In this document: piece by piece, positions 1-11,162 of the stretch
Position numbering within the stretch: the stretch's first letter is position 1
Layout: each line of letters begins with the position of its first letter
Source of the DNA: Burkholderiaceae bacterium
GTDB lineage: Bacteria > Pseudomonadota > Gammaproteobacteria > Burkholderiales > Burkholderiaceae_E
NCBI GenBank assembly: GCA_024643785.1
Contig: JAHEMI010000005.1
Location: forward strand, 1 to 53,309
Length of the DNA stretch: 53,309 bases
Reading direction: 5' to 3'
Position numbers and translations under genes: made by a program
Notes under the pieces: generated by a model
What the model was told of the DNA's origin: nothing
The model's input: only the letters and a program-made list of their open reading frames with translations
The model's database searches: none

Positions 1-1547
1 AGGTAGAGCGGCAGGTACCAGAACGAACCGATCGACTTGCCGGTGGTACCGCTCGCCTTCCAGCCGCCGAACGGCTGGTAGCCGGGCCAGGCGCCGGTGG
101 TCGCACCCTGGGGCCGATTGACGTAGCTCACCCCGACCTGGATCTTCGACAGGAAGTTGGCAATTTCATCCTGCGCGCCGTAGAAGCCGGCGGTCAGTCC
201 GTAGTCGCTGGCATTGGCGCGCTCAATCCCGGTCGCGACCGAATCGATCTCGTCGACCAGCACCAGCGGCGCGAACAACTCGTCGCGCCACAGGCGGTGA
301 TCGGCCGGCACCGTGGCTATGGTCGGGGCGACGAAGTGGCCGCGCTCTAACGCGCCATCGGCAAGACGCGAGCCGCCGGTCAGGATCTTTCCGTGCGCGC
401 GCAGCTCCACTACCGCTTCGAGGTAGCGCACCACCGTGGCGCCGCCGATCACCGGCCCCAGCCAGTTCGCGCGTTCGGTCGGATCACCGATCGCGATCGC
501 CTTGGTCAGCGCCACCAGCCGCTCGCGCAACTCTCCCGCGACCTGGCGTTCGACATAGACCCGTGAGCACGCCGAGCACTTCTGGCCCTGCAGGCCGAAG
601 GCCGAGCGCATGATGCCTACGGCAGCGCGCTCGAGGTCGGCGTGGCGGCTGACGATCGCCGCGTTCTTGCCGCCCATCTCGGCGATACATGGTCGCGGCC
701 AGCGACCGGCGGCGAACGTGCGCACGATCCCCATCCCGACCTCGTAGGAGCCGGTGAAAGTCGCTCCGGCGATCCCGGGGTCGGCAATCAGCGCGTTGCC
801 GACCGTGGCGCCCGCGCCGGTGACCATCGAGAGCACCCCGGCGGGCAGTCCGGCGTCGCGGAACGCCGCCATCAGCAGGGCGCCGCTCCAGGCGGCGACG
901 CTGGCAACCTTGAAGACCACGGTATTGCCGCATACCAGGGCGGCGCCGATCGGTCCGCCGGCGAGTGCGAACGGGAAGTTGAACGGGGCGATCACCGCCC
1001 AGACGCCGTAGGGCTTGAGCTGGGTGCGGTTGCGACTTACGAAGCCGGCGAGCGGCTCGTTGGGCAGATCGCGCACGAAGCCGTCGTTGGCCTCCATCTG
1101 GTCGCAATACCAGCGCACCAGGTCGGCGGTTTCCTGGACCTCGCCCAGGGATTCCATCCGGTTCTTGCCGATTTCCAGGGCCACTGCGGCCGAGATCTCG
1201 TAGACCCGCTCCTCGATCAGGTCGGCGGCGCGGCGCAGCAGCGCGATGCGCTCGGCCACCGGGGTCGCAGCCCAGCCCGGGAAAGCCGCGGCGCCCGCGG
1301 CCACTGCTGCCCGCACATCCTCGGCGCCGCCTTTGGGGAAGCGCCCGAGCAGCCAGTCGCGATCGATCGGCGAGCGCACCTCGAACCAGTCGGTGGCGCG
1401 GCGATCCTGCCCGCCGATGACCATTGGGTGGTCGCGTCCCAGCTGCGCGCGCACCAATTCGAGCGCGGCGTCGAAACGCTCATGGAGCGCGCTCGGCGGA
1501 TCGAACATCGTGGAATATGTGAGTCTGAAGTCCTGCGTGGTGGCCAT
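1..1547 (-). CDS. 1-pyrroline-5-carboxylate dehydrogenase / aldehyde dehydrogenase family (truncated by window start)
   Basis: Reverse-strand reading from ATG at 1547 gives MATTQDFRLTYSTMFDPPSALHERFDAALELVRAQLG..., ...VIAPFNFPFALAGG..., ...GQKCSACSRVYVE..., typical of P5C dehydrogenases; runs open to position 1, so it is absent from the ORF track. Confidence 0.88.
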   Translation of the reverse strand, partial: MATTQDFRLTYSTMFDPPSALHERFDAALELVRAQLGRDHPMVIGGQDRRATDWFEVRSPIDRDWLLGRFPKGGAEDVRAAVAAGAAAFPGWAATPVAERIALLRRAADLIEERVYEISAAVALEIGKNRMESLGEVQETADLVRWYCDQMEANDGFVRDLPNEPLAGFVSRNRTQLKPYGVWAVIAPFNFPFALAGGPIGAALVCGNTVVFKVASVAAWSGALLMAAFRDAGLPAGVLSMVTGAGATVGNALIADPGIAGATFTGSYEVGMGIVRTFAAGRWPRPCIAEMGGKNAAIVSRHADLERAAVGIMRSAFGLQGQKCSACSRVYVERQVAGELRERLVALTKAIAIGDPTERANWLGPVIGGATVVRYLEAVVELRAHGKILTGGSRLADGALERGHFVAPTIATVPADHRLWRDELFAPLVLVDEIDSVATGIERANASDYGLTAGFYGAQDEIANFLSKIQVGVSYVNRPQGATTGAWPGYQPFGGWKASGTTGKSIGSFWYLPLY

Positions 1548-1626
1548 GGCTTCTCCAATCCGGATGGGCAACGTCCAAATGTAGCAGGCTGTCGCGTCCC
1601 GTTGCGGGGCGCCGCTGCCGCAGTGC

Positions 1627-1701
1627 TGGTGGGCGATACTGGGATCGAACCAGTGACCCCTCCCGTGTGAGGGGAGTGCTCTACCGCTGAGCTAATCGCC
1701 C
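1627..1701 (-). tRNA. tRNA-Val (anticodon CAC), CCA encoded
   Basis: Reverse strand GGGCGATTAGCTCAGCGGTAGAGCACTCCCCTCACACGGGAGGGGTCACTGGTTCGATCCCAGTATCGCCCACCA folds as a cloverleaf: 7-bp acceptor, anticodon stem CTCCC/GGGAG with loop CTCACAC, GGTTCGATCCC T-arm. Confidence 0.95.
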
Positions 1702-1904
1702 GCTTCATGCGGATGGGCATTCTACCGCAGTTTTTGCGGCTGCTCGGAGCCGGCGCAATGGGTTGCGCACCGCGCGGCCGCATGCGGTGGGACAATCGGT
1801 GCTGTCGGGTATCGGCTAAAATCCGCCCCTTCGGCGCCTGCGCCGGCGCCTCGACCTGGCGCCCGGATGCAGCGTCGAGCCGCCCATCGCCATACGAGTC
1901 GCCC

Positions 1905-3308
1905 ATGTCAGCAGCCGAGCAGTCCGTCCGAACCCGCTTCGCCCCCAGTCCGACCGGGTACCTCCATATCGGCGGCGCGCGCACGGCGCTCTTCGCCTGG
2001 GCCTATGCCCGGCACTTCGGCGGCCAGTTCGTGCTGCGGGTCGAGGACACTGACCTCGAGCGCTCGACGCCGGAAGCCGTTCAGGCGATCCTCGATGGCA
2101 TGGCGTGGCTGGGGTTCAGCCACGACGAAGGCCCGTTCTACCAGACACAGCGCATGGCACGGTACCGCGAGGTGATCGCGGGCATGCTCGCCGAGGGCAG
2201 TGCCTACCATTGCTACTGCACGCCAGCCGAACTCGACGCGATGCGCGAGGCGCAGCGCGCGCGTGGCGAGAAGCCGCGCTATGACGGGCGCTGGCGGCCG
2301 GAGAACAGTGCCGGGCGCGTGCCCCCGGCAGGGGTCGCCCCGGCGGTGCGCTTTCGCAATCCGCTCGACGGGGTGGTCGCCTGGGACGACATGGTCAAGG
2401 GCCCGATCCGCATCGCCAACGCCGAGCTCGACGACCTGGTGATCGCCCGCTCCGACGGCACGCCGACCTACAACTTCTGTGTCGTCGTCGACGACCGCGA
2501 CATGCGCATCACCCACGTGATCCGCGGCGACGACCACGTCAACAACACACCGCGCCAGATCAACATCCTGCGCGCGCTCGGCGCGCCGTTGCCGGTCTAT
2601 GGGCACGTGCCGATGATCCACGGGCCCGACGGACTCAAGCTCTCCAAGCGCCACGGCGCGGTCTCGGTGCTCGACTACGAACGCCAGGGCTTCCTCCCCG
2701 ATGCGGTCGTCAACTACCTGGCCAGGCTGGGCTGGAGTCACGGTGACGACGAGCTGTTTTCGCGCCAGCAGCTGATCGAATGGTTCGACGGCAGCCATCT
2801 TTCCCAGGCACCGTCGCAGCTCGATCCCGAGAAGTTCGGCTGGGTCAACCAGCACTACCTGAAGGCCACTGCAGAGGGCGAGCTGGCCCGCCTGGTGGCG
2901 CCGCGGCTGCAGGCGCGCGGCGTCGACCCTGGTGAGGCGGCGGTCGATCTCGCCGGAGCGTGTGCGCTGCTCAAGGAACGCTGCACCACGCTCGAGCAGA
3001 TGGCCGACGAGGCGCTGATGTTCTACGCGCCACCGGCGGAACTGGACGCCGAACTGGCCGCGTTGCTGACCCCGGCGGCGCGGGATGTGCTCGCTGACTT
3101 TGCCGAGGTTTGCGCTGCCACGCCCTGGAACCGTGAGGCGATCGCGGCCGCGATCAAGGCGTTCGTCGCGCAGCACGGCCTGAAGATGCCCCAGTTGGGC
3201 GTGCCGCTGCGGGTGGCCGTATTCGGCAGGCGCCAGACACCGGGGCTCGACGCGGTGCTCGCGGTGATCACACGCGACGAGGCCATCCGGCGCCTGCGTT
3301 CGGCCTGA
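1905..3308 (+). CDS. gltX: glutamyl-tRNA synthetase
   Basis: [30 protein letters not shown]...; HIGH-like and KLSKRHG motifs; start set at internal ATG 1905. Confidence 0.96.
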   Translation: MSAAEQSVRTRFAPSPTGYLHIGGARTALFAWAYARHFGGQFVLRVEDTDLERSTPEAVQAILDGMAWLGFSHDEGPFYQTQRMARYREVIAGMLAEGSAYHCYCTPAELDAMREAQRARGEKPRYDGRWRPENSAGRVPPAGVAPAVRFRNPLDGVVAWDDMVKGPIRIANAELDDLVIARSDGTPTYNFCVVVDDRDMRITHVIRGDDHVNNTPRQINILRALGAPLPVYGHVPMIHGPDGLKLSKRHGAVSVLDYERQGFLPDAVVNYLARLGWSHGDDELFSRQQLIEWFDGSHLSQAPSQLDPEKFGWVNQHYLKATAEGELARLVAPRLQARGVDPGEAAVDLAGACALLKERCTTLEQMADEALMFYAPPAELDAELAALLTPAARDVLADFAEVCAATPWNREAIAAAIKAFVAQHGLKMPQLGVPLRVAVFGRRQTPGLDAVLAVITRDEAIRRLRSA

Positions 3309-3393
3309 TGGCGCGCGGCGGCGCTGCCGCTATCATTGGGCATTGGCCGGGCGTGTCGATGCCGCGGCGACAACCGAGCGGGGAGGGAATCGC

Positions 3394-4194
3394 ATGACGC
3401 ATGAATACGTGACGGTCCAGGGTGGCGCGCGGCTCGCGTATCGTTTCGACGGACCGGCCGACGCGCCGGTGGTGGTGCTCTCCAACAGCCTGATGTCGAC
3501 GATGGCGATGTGGGAGCCGCAGCTCCCGGCGCTGACGCGCCACTTCCGGGTGCTGCGCCACGATACCCGTGGCCACGGCGCCAGCGATACCACTCCCGGT
3601 CCCTACACGATCGCATTCCTGGCCGACGACGTGATCGCGATGCTCGATGCGCTCGGACTCGGGCAGGTTCACTTCGTCGGCCTGTCGATGGGCGGGATGA
3701 TCGGCCAGCAGCTCGGCGCCGCCTACGGCGATCGCCTGCGCTCGCTCGCGCTGTGTGATACCACCAGCGAGATGCCGGATTCGTCGGTGTGGAAGCAGCG
3801 CCTCGAGACCGCCCGGCGCGACGGGGTCGCGGCGCTCGCTGAAGCGACGATCCAGCGCTGGTTCACGCCCGGTTTCATCGCGCGCGAGCCCGAAACGGTC
3901 AAACGCATTCGCACCGGGATCGAAGCCACCGGTGTCGCTGGTTACATCGCCTGCTCCTGCGCGGTGCGCGACGTCGCGCAGACCGCGACCCTGCACCGCA
4001 TCACGACGCCGACGCTGATCATCGCCGGGGAGTTCGATCCCGCCTGTACGGTGGCCCAGGCCGAGGTGATCCACCGCGAGATCGCCGGCTCGCGGCTGGA
4101 GGTGATCCGCGACGCGGCCCATCTCTCGAACCTCGAGCAGCCCGCGCGCTTCAACCAGCTGCTGACCGATTTCCTGCTTGCGATCCCGCGTTGA
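3394..4194 (+). CDS. alpha/beta hydrolase, 3-oxoadipate enol-lactonase (PcaD)-like
   Basis: MTHEYVTVQGGARLAYRFDGPADAPVVVLSNSLMSTMAMWEPQ...; GLSMGGMIGQ nucleophile elbow; no other pca-cluster genes adjacent. Confidence 0.8.
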   Translation: MTHEYVTVQGGARLAYRFDGPADAPVVVLSNSLMSTMAMWEPQLPALTRHFRVLRHDTRGHGASDTTPGPYTIAFLADDVIAMLDALGLGQVHFVGLSMGGMIGQQLGAAYGDRLRSLALCDTTSEMPDSSVWKQRLETARRDGVAALAEATIQRWFTPGFIAREPETVKRIRTGIEATGVAGYIACSCAVRDVAQTATLHRITTPTLIIAGEFDPACTVAQAEVIHREIAGSRLEVIRDAAHLSNLEQPARFNQLLTDFLLAIPR

Positions 4195-4245
4195 TTGCCG
4201 GCTGGCCGGGTTTCGCTACACTGCAGTTTTGACCGGACTATTCCA

Positions 4246-5355
4246 ATGGCAGGCAGCAGCATAGGTCAGTTGTTTCGGGTGACCACTTTCGGCGAGTCGC
4301 ACGGCCCGGCGATCGGCTGCGTGGTCGATGGCTGTCCCCCGGGCATGGCTCTGGACGTCAGCGACATCCAGCCCGACCTCGATCGCCGGCGTCCGGGAAC
4401 GTCGCGCCATGTCACCCAGCGCCGGGAGCCGGATCGGGTCGAGATCCTCTCGGGGGTGTTCGATGGCCTGACCACCGGAACCCCGATCGCGCTGGTGATT
4501 CGCAACGAGGATGCCCGCAGTTCGGACTACGGCGACATCGCGCGGGTATTTCGTCCTGGGCACGCCGACTATACCTATTGGCACAAGTACGGGCTGCGCG
4601 ACCATCGCGGCGGCGGACGCTCGTCGGCCCGCGTTACGGCGCCGGCGGTGGCCGCCGGGGCGATCGCCCGCAAGTGGCTGGCCAGCGAATACGGCACCGT
4701 GATTCGCGCCTGGGTGGCGCAAATTGGCACCATCGCGATCCCCTTCGTCGACTGGGAGGCGGTCGGGCAAAATCCGTTCTTTGCTCCCAACCAGGAGCTG
4801 GTCGCGGAACTCGAGGCCTACATCGATCAACTGCGCCGCGACGGCGATTCCTGCGGGGCGCGAGTCAACATCCTTGCCGAGTCGGTGCCGGTCGGCCTGG
4901 GCGCGCCGATCTACGACAAGCTCGATGCGGCAATCGCCCATGCGATGATGGGGATCAATGCGGTCAAGGGCGTCGAGATCGGCGCGGGCTTCGGTGCGGT
5001 GACGCAACGCGGCAGCGAGCACGGTGACGAGCTGACCCCGGCGGGCTTCCTGAGCAATCACGCCGGCGGCACGCTTGGCGGCATTTCCTCGGGTCAGCCG
5101 CTGGCGGTGTCGATTGCGCTCAAGCCGACTTCCAGCATCCGCACCGCACGCCGCTCGATCGACGTCGCCGGCGAACCGGTCATGGTCCAGACCCAGGGGC
5201 GGCACGATCCCTGCGTCGGAATCCGCGCCGCACCGATAGCCGAAGCCATGCTGGCGCTGGTGCTGATGGATCACGCGCTGTTGCATCGGGCCCAGTGCGG
5301 CCAGGCGAACGGCCCGGTAGCGCCGATTCCTGGCCAGGCGCCCGGCGCGGCCTGA
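4246..5355 (+). CDS. aroC: chorismate synthase
   Basis: [33 protein letters not shown]..., [17 protein letters not shown] motifs. Confidence 0.97.
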   Translation: MAGSSIGQLFRVTTFGESHGPAIGCVVDGCPPGMALDVSDIQPDLDRRRPGTSRHVTQRREPDRVEILSGVFDGLTTGTPIALVIRNEDARSSDYGDIARVFRPGHADYTYWHKYGLRDHRGGGRSSARVTAPAVAAGAIARKWLASEYGTVIRAWVAQIGTIAIPFVDWEAVGQNPFFAPNQELVAELEAYIDQLRRDGDSCGARVNILAESVPVGLGAPIYDKLDAAIAHAMMGINAVKGVEIGAGFGAVTQRGSEHGDELTPAGFLSNHAGGTLGGISSGQPLAVSIALKPTSSIRTARRSIDVAGEPVMVQTQGRHDPCVGIRAAPIAEAMLALVLMDHALLHRAQCGQANGPVAPIPGQAPGAA

Positions 5356-5387
5356 GTCCCGCCGCGCACCTCCAGGGCTGCATCCAA

Positions 5388-6539
5388 GTGTCGGGATCAT
5401 CCGGCGTCAAGGCGCTGTTCTTCAGCTATTTCGCCTTTGTCGGGATCACCGCGCCCTACCTGAGCCTGTATTTCGCCGACCGCGGCTTCACGGTGGCCGA
5501 AATCGGCGTGCTGATGACTGTTCCCCAGGTGCTGCGCATCATCGGGCCGCCGTTCTGGGGCTGGCTGGCAGATCGCACTGCCAGTCGCGGCATGCTGCTG
5601 CGCGCCAGTGCCGCCGCGGTGCTGCTGCTGGCGGCTCTGCTGCCGCTGGCCTCGGCTGCTGGCTACGCCGCGACGCTGGTGCTGGTCGGGGCGCTCTACT
5701 TCATGACCTCGGCGCAGGCGCCGCTCGCCGAGGCGATGGCGCTGGAGTCCGCCGGTGGCGACTTTGGCCATTACGGCCGGATGAGGCTCTGGGGATCGGT
5801 CGGCTTCATCGTCGCAGTGACCGTGATCGGCTGGGTGCTCGATCGCACCGGGGTGGCTTCGCTGCCATGGTGGATGGCGACGATGGCGCTCGGGCTGCTG
5901 GGCGCGAGCTGGTGGCTGGGAGCAGCCAGCTCCGGGCATGGGCGCTCCGGCGGCGTCGGCACCATGCGCCTGCGTCTGCGTGAGCGGCGCATCCAGTGGT
6001 TCTTCCTGGCGAACTTCCTGATGATCGTCGCCCATATGGGGCTCTACGTATTCTTCTCGCTCTACCTGTCGCGGCTGGGTTATTCAAAGACCGCAATCGG
6101 GTTGCTCTGGGCGCTCGGGGTGCTTGCCGAGATCGCATTGTTTCGGCTCCAGCGTCCGCTGTTCGAACGTTTCGGCGCTGCGCTCCTGCTGCCGGCGAGC
6201 ATCGCAGTGGCGGCGCTGCGTTTTGCGATGGTCGGCTGGTCCGGCGGCTGGCTGCCGGTGCTGATCGTGGCGCAGCTGATGCACGCCGTGACGTTCGGAC
6301 TCCACCACAGCGCGGTGATGGCGCGCTTGCACGAGTGGTTCGAACCGAGCCGGCAGGCGCGTGCCCAGGCGCTTTACGTGACCGTCGCCTATGGGTGCGG
6401 CGGCACCGTCGGTGGGCTGATGGCCAGCGCACTCTGGATCGGGATTTCGCCGGCCGCGGCCTTTCTGGGATGCGCGCTGGCGGCGCTGCTCGGCAGCCTG
6501 GCGGCCCTGGCCAGCGGCCGTAAAACTGTGCCGAGCTAG
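5388..6539 (+). CDS. MFS transporter (3-phenylpropionate/HcaT-like family)
   Basis: GTG start; multi-TM protein [42 protein letters not shown]...FWGWLADR. Confidence 0.8.
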   Translation: MSGSSGVKALFFSYFAFVGITAPYLSLYFADRGFTVAEIGVLMTVPQVLRIIGPPFWGWLADRTASRGMLLRASAAAVLLLAALLPLASAAGYAATLVLVGALYFMTSAQAPLAEAMALESAGGDFGHYGRMRLWGSVGFIVAVTVIGWVLDRTGVASLPWWMATMALGLLGASWWLGAASSGHGRSGGVGTMRLRLRERRIQWFFLANFLMIVAHMGLYVFFSLYLSRLGYSKTAIGLLWALGVLAEIALFRLQRPLFERFGAALLLPASIAVAALRFAMVGWSGGWLPVLIVAQLMHAVTFGLHHSAVMARLHEWFEPSRQARAQALYVTVAYGCGGTVGGLMASALWIGISPAAAFLGCALAALLGSLAALASGRKTVPS

Positions 6540-6676
6540 GCTGCGGGCGCTTCCCGGCCCTATGGCATAATCGAAAACCGGGTCTGGCAGGGGCAGGGCG
6601 GGTCATTTACCGCGTTTGCCGCAAGCGCCAAATGCCCTGCAGACACCAGTCCGACCACCAACCTCCCGGGATATCG

Positions 6677-8080
6677 ATGTCGCCGCGCACTCTCTACGAC
6701 AAGCTGTGGGATGAGCATCTGGTCCGCCAGGACGATGATGGCACCGCACTGATCTATATCGACCGCCACCTGGTCCACGAAGTGACCAGCCCGCAGGCCT
6801 TCTCCGGCCTCAAGCTGGCCGGCCGCAAGCCGTGGCGGATCGCCGCGAACCTCGCGGTGGTCGACCACAATGTGCCGACCACCGAGCGTGCGCGCGGGAT
6901 CGCCGACCCGATCGCGCGTCTCCAGGTCGAGACGCTGCAGCGCAACGCCCGCGAGTACGGCATGTCGTATTTCGACATCGACGATCCTCGCCAGGGCATC
7001 GTCCACGTCATCGGTCCCGAGCAGGGGGCGACCCTGCCCGGCATGACCGTGGTTTGCGGCGACTCCCACACCAGCACCCATGGCGCATTCGCCTGCCTGG
7101 CCTTTGGCATCGGCACGTCCGAGGTCGAGCACGTGCTCGCGGCACAGACCCTGATGGCACGCAAGATGCGCAACATGCTGGTGCTGATCAACGGCCAGGC
7201 GCGGCCGGGCGTTACCGCCAAGGACCTGGTGCTGGCGGTGATCGGGCAGATCGGTACCGCCGGCGGCACCGGCCACGCGATCGAGTTTGCCGGCACGGCG
7301 ATCCAGGCACTGTCGATGGAAGGCCGGATGACGGTCTGCAACATGGCCATCGAGGCTGGCGCGCGCACCGGGATGGTCGCCGTCGACGAGCAGACCATCG
7401 CCTACCTGAAAGGGCGGCCTCTGGCCCCCGCCGCGGCCCTCTGGGACCAGGCGGTGGCCCACTGGCGCACGCTGCGCAGCGACCCGGGAGCACGCTTCGA
7501 TACCACCGTGACGCTCGACGCCGCGACCGTGGCGCCCCAGGTTACCTGGGGAACGTCGCCGGAGATGGTGGTGCCGGTCGACGGGCGGGTGCCTGATCCT
7601 GATCGGGAACGCGATCCGGTCAAGCGCGAAGGCATGGCGCGAGCACTTGAATACATGGGGCTAAAGCCCAATACGGCGATCGTCGACATTGCGGTCGACA
7701 AGGTCTTCATCGGTTCGTGCACCAACTCCCGGATCGAGGACCTGCGCCAGGCGGCGGCGGTGGTGCGCGGCCGCCGCAAGTCGCCCAGCGTCAAGCTGGC
7801 GATGGTCGTGCCGGGCTCCGGACTCATCAAGCAACAGGCCGAAGCCGAAGGTATCGACCGGATCTTCATCGACGCCGGCTTCGAGTGGCGCGAACCGGGT
7901 TGCTCGATGTGTCTCGCGATGAACGATGATCGCCTCGAGCCCGGCGAGCGTTGCGCCTCGACGTCGAATCGCAATTTCGAGGGCCGCCAGGGCACGCTCG
8001 GGCGCACCCACCTGGTCAGCCCGGCGATGGCCGCCGCGGCCGGGATCGCCGGACACTTCGCCGACGTCCGGCGCCGCTGA
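6677..8080 (+). CDS. leuC: 3-isopropylmalate dehydratase large subunit
   Basis: [16 protein letters not shown]...; [31 protein letters not shown]-like; [23 protein letters not shown]. Confidence 0.97.
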   Translation: MSPRTLYDKLWDEHLVRQDDDGTALIYIDRHLVHEVTSPQAFSGLKLAGRKPWRIAANLAVVDHNVPTTERARGIADPIARLQVETLQRNAREYGMSYFDIDDPRQGIVHVIGPEQGATLPGMTVVCGDSHTSTHGAFACLAFGIGTSEVEHVLAAQTLMARKMRNMLVLINGQARPGVTAKDLVLAVIGQIGTAGGTGHAIEFAGTAIQALSMEGRMTVCNMAIEAGARTGMVAVDEQTIAYLKGRPLAPAAALWDQAVAHWRTLRSDPGARFDTTVTLDAATVAPQVTWGTSPEMVVPVDGRVPDPDRERDPVKREGMARALEYMGLKPNTAIVDIAVDKVFIGSCTNSRIEDLRQAAAVVRGRRKSPSVKLAMVVPGSGLIKQQAEAEGIDRIFIDAGFEWREPGCSMCLAMNDDRLEPGERCASTSNRNFEGRQGTLGRTHLVSPAMAAAAGIAGHFADVRRR

Positions 8081-8138
8081 AAGCCGGGCCGCAGTTAACC
8101 GGCTCAGTCCGCCAAACCAATCTACGGATGCACATCTG

Positions 8139-8800
8139 ATGGAAAAACTGGTAATCCATCGCGGCCTCGTGGCCGCCCTCGACCGGGCCAACGTCGATAC
8201 CGACGCGATCATCCCCAAACAGTTTCTCAAGTCGATCGAACGCACCGGTTTTGGTCCCAACCTGTTCGACGCCTGGCGTTACCTTGATCGCGGCGAGCCG
8301 GGTCAGGACTGCAGCGCCAGGCCGTTGAACCCCGACTTTGCGCTCAACCAGCCGCGTTTCCGGGGTGCGAGCATCCTGCTGGCAAGGGAAAATTTTGGCT
8401 GCGGATCGTCGCGGGAACACGCCCCATGGGCCTTGCTCGACTATGGCTTCAAGGCCGTGGTCGCGCCCTCGTTTGCCGATATCTTCTACAACAACTGCTT
8501 CAAGAACGGCCTGCTGCCGATCGTGCTGCCGGCCGCGGCCATCGATCGCCTGTTCCACGAGGTTGCGGCATTCCCGGGTTTCGAGCTGATCGTCGACCTG
8601 CCGGCGCAGAAGCTGGTGAGCGTCGACGGCGCGGCCGAATACGGCTTTGAAATCTCGGAATTCCGCAAGTACTGCATGGTCAACGGGCTCGACGAGATCG
8701 GGCTCAGCCTGCGCCACGCCGACGAGATCCGGGCCTTCGAGCAACAGCGCCTGGCACGCTTCCCGTGGCTTGCCGGCACCTCGCCCCGGGGGGCATCGGC

Positions 8801-8804
<4 letters not shown>
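8139..8804 (+). CDS. leuD: 3-isopropylmalate dehydratase small subunit
   Basis: [39 protein letters not shown]...; [18 protein letters not shown]. Confidence 0.97.
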
Positions 8805-9865
<1,061 letters not shown>

Positions 9866-9914
9866 CCGGCTGCGGCACAGGCACGACAACAATTCAAGGG
9901 AAGGACGTCCGGAA

Positions 9915-11027
9915 ATGGCAATGAAAGTGGGGATGGTGGGCTGGCGGGGCATGGTCGGTTCGGTGCTGATGCAGCGCATGACGGAGGAAGACGATTTCCG
10001 GCTGATCGAGCCGGTGTTCTTCAGCACTTCCGACGTCGGCGGCGACGCGCCGCTGGGCGGCGAGAAGCTCAAGGACGCGATGTCGATCGACGCACTGCGC
10101 GCGATGGACGTTATCGTCACCTGCCAGGGCGGCGACTACACCGGCGCGGTATTCGGCAAGCTTCGTGAAGCGGGCTGGAAGGGCTACTGGATCGACGCCG
10201 CCTCCAGCCTGCGGATGAAGGACCACGCGGTCATCATCCTTGATCCGCTCAACCGCAACGTGATCGACGCCGCGCTCGCGGCCGGGACACGCGACTTCAT
10301 CGGCGGCAATTGCACGGTCAGCCTGATGATGATGGCACTCAATGGCCTGTTCCGCGAGGGACTGATCGAGTGGATCACGGCGATGACCTATCAGGCCGCC
10401 TCCGGGGCCGGGGCACAGAACATGCGCGAGCTGATCGCGCAGATGGGCGCCACCCATGCCGCAGTGGCCCCGCTGCTGGCTGATCCCCGGTCGGCCATCC
10501 TCGAGATCGATCGCAAGGTGGCCCAGACCCTGGTCTCGCCCGGATTCCCGGTCGACAACTTCGGCGTGGCGCTGGCCGGGAGCCTCATCCCCTGGATCGA
10601 CAAGGACCTTGGCGACGGCACTTCGCGCGAGGAGTGGAAGGGCGACGCCGAGTGCAACAAGATCCTGGGATTGCCGCCGCAGGGCGCCGGCCATATCCCG
10701 GTCGAGAGCATTTGCGTGCGGATCGGGGCAATGCGCTGCCACAGCCAGGCGATGACCATCAAGTTGCGCCGGGACGTGCCGCTCGCCGAGGTCGAGGCGA
10801 TCGTCGCATCCGGCAACGAGTGGGTTCGCCTGATACCCAATCGGCGCGACGACAGCATCCGCGAGCTGAGCCCCGCGGCGGTGACCGGCAAGCTGGCCGT
10901 GCCAGTCGGAAGGCTGCGCAAGCTTTCGATCGGCCCGGAGTACCTGAGTGCCTTCACGGTGGGCGACCAGTTGCTCTGGGGCGCCGCCGAACCGCTGCGC
11001 CGGATGCTGCGCATACTCCAGGAATGA
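9915..11027 (+). CDS. asd: aspartate-semialdehyde dehydrogenase
   Basis: [22 protein letters not shown]..., [13 protein letters not shown]. Confidence 0.97.
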   Translation: MAMKVGMVGWRGMVGSVLMQRMTEEDDFRLIEPVFFSTSDVGGDAPLGGEKLKDAMSIDALRAMDVIVTCQGGDYTGAVFGKLREAGWKGYWIDAASSLRMKDHAVIILDPLNRNVIDAALAAGTRDFIGGNCTVSLMMMALNGLFREGLIEWITAMTYQAASGAGAQNMRELIAQMGATHAAVAPLLADPRSAILEIDRKVAQTLVSPGFPVDNFGVALAGSLIPWIDKDLGDGTSREEWKGDAECNKILGLPPQGAGHIPVESICVRIGAMRCHSQAMTIKLRRDVPLAEVEAIVASGNEWVRLIPNRRDDSIRELSPAAVTGKLAVPVGRLRKLSIGPEYLSAFTVGDQLLWGAAEPLRRMLRILQE

Positions 11028-11073
11028 GCCGTTCGTCGGCGCTGGGAGAAGCCGTTCGTCGGCCCCGGGAGAC
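11028..11073. repeat. 23-bp imperfect tandem duplication immediately after asd stop
   Basis: GCCGTTCGTCGGCGCTGGGAGAA / GCCGTTCGTCGGCCCCGGGAGAC, 20/23 identical, head-to-tail. Confidence 0.85.
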
Positions 11074-11162
11074 ATTCCGGAACCTTCGACGGCACTTTAG
11101 CTTGCGCGCGCAAGTGTCTGATGCTAGCCTCGATTGGTCGAGAAGTTCGTAAGGGGAAGGCC

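Noticed and set aside
1725-1739. CCGCAGTTTTTGCGG inverted repeat considered as a terminator
   Set aside because: The T-run is the loop, not a 3' tail, and the stem is only 5 bp; not a credible intrinsic terminator.
3394-4194. Possible beta-ketoadipate degradation cluster (pcaD-like plus CoA-transferase genes)
   Set aside because: The CoA-transferase genes are 40 kb away and read as ScoAB-type; no pcaB/C/F/G/H genes are in the window.
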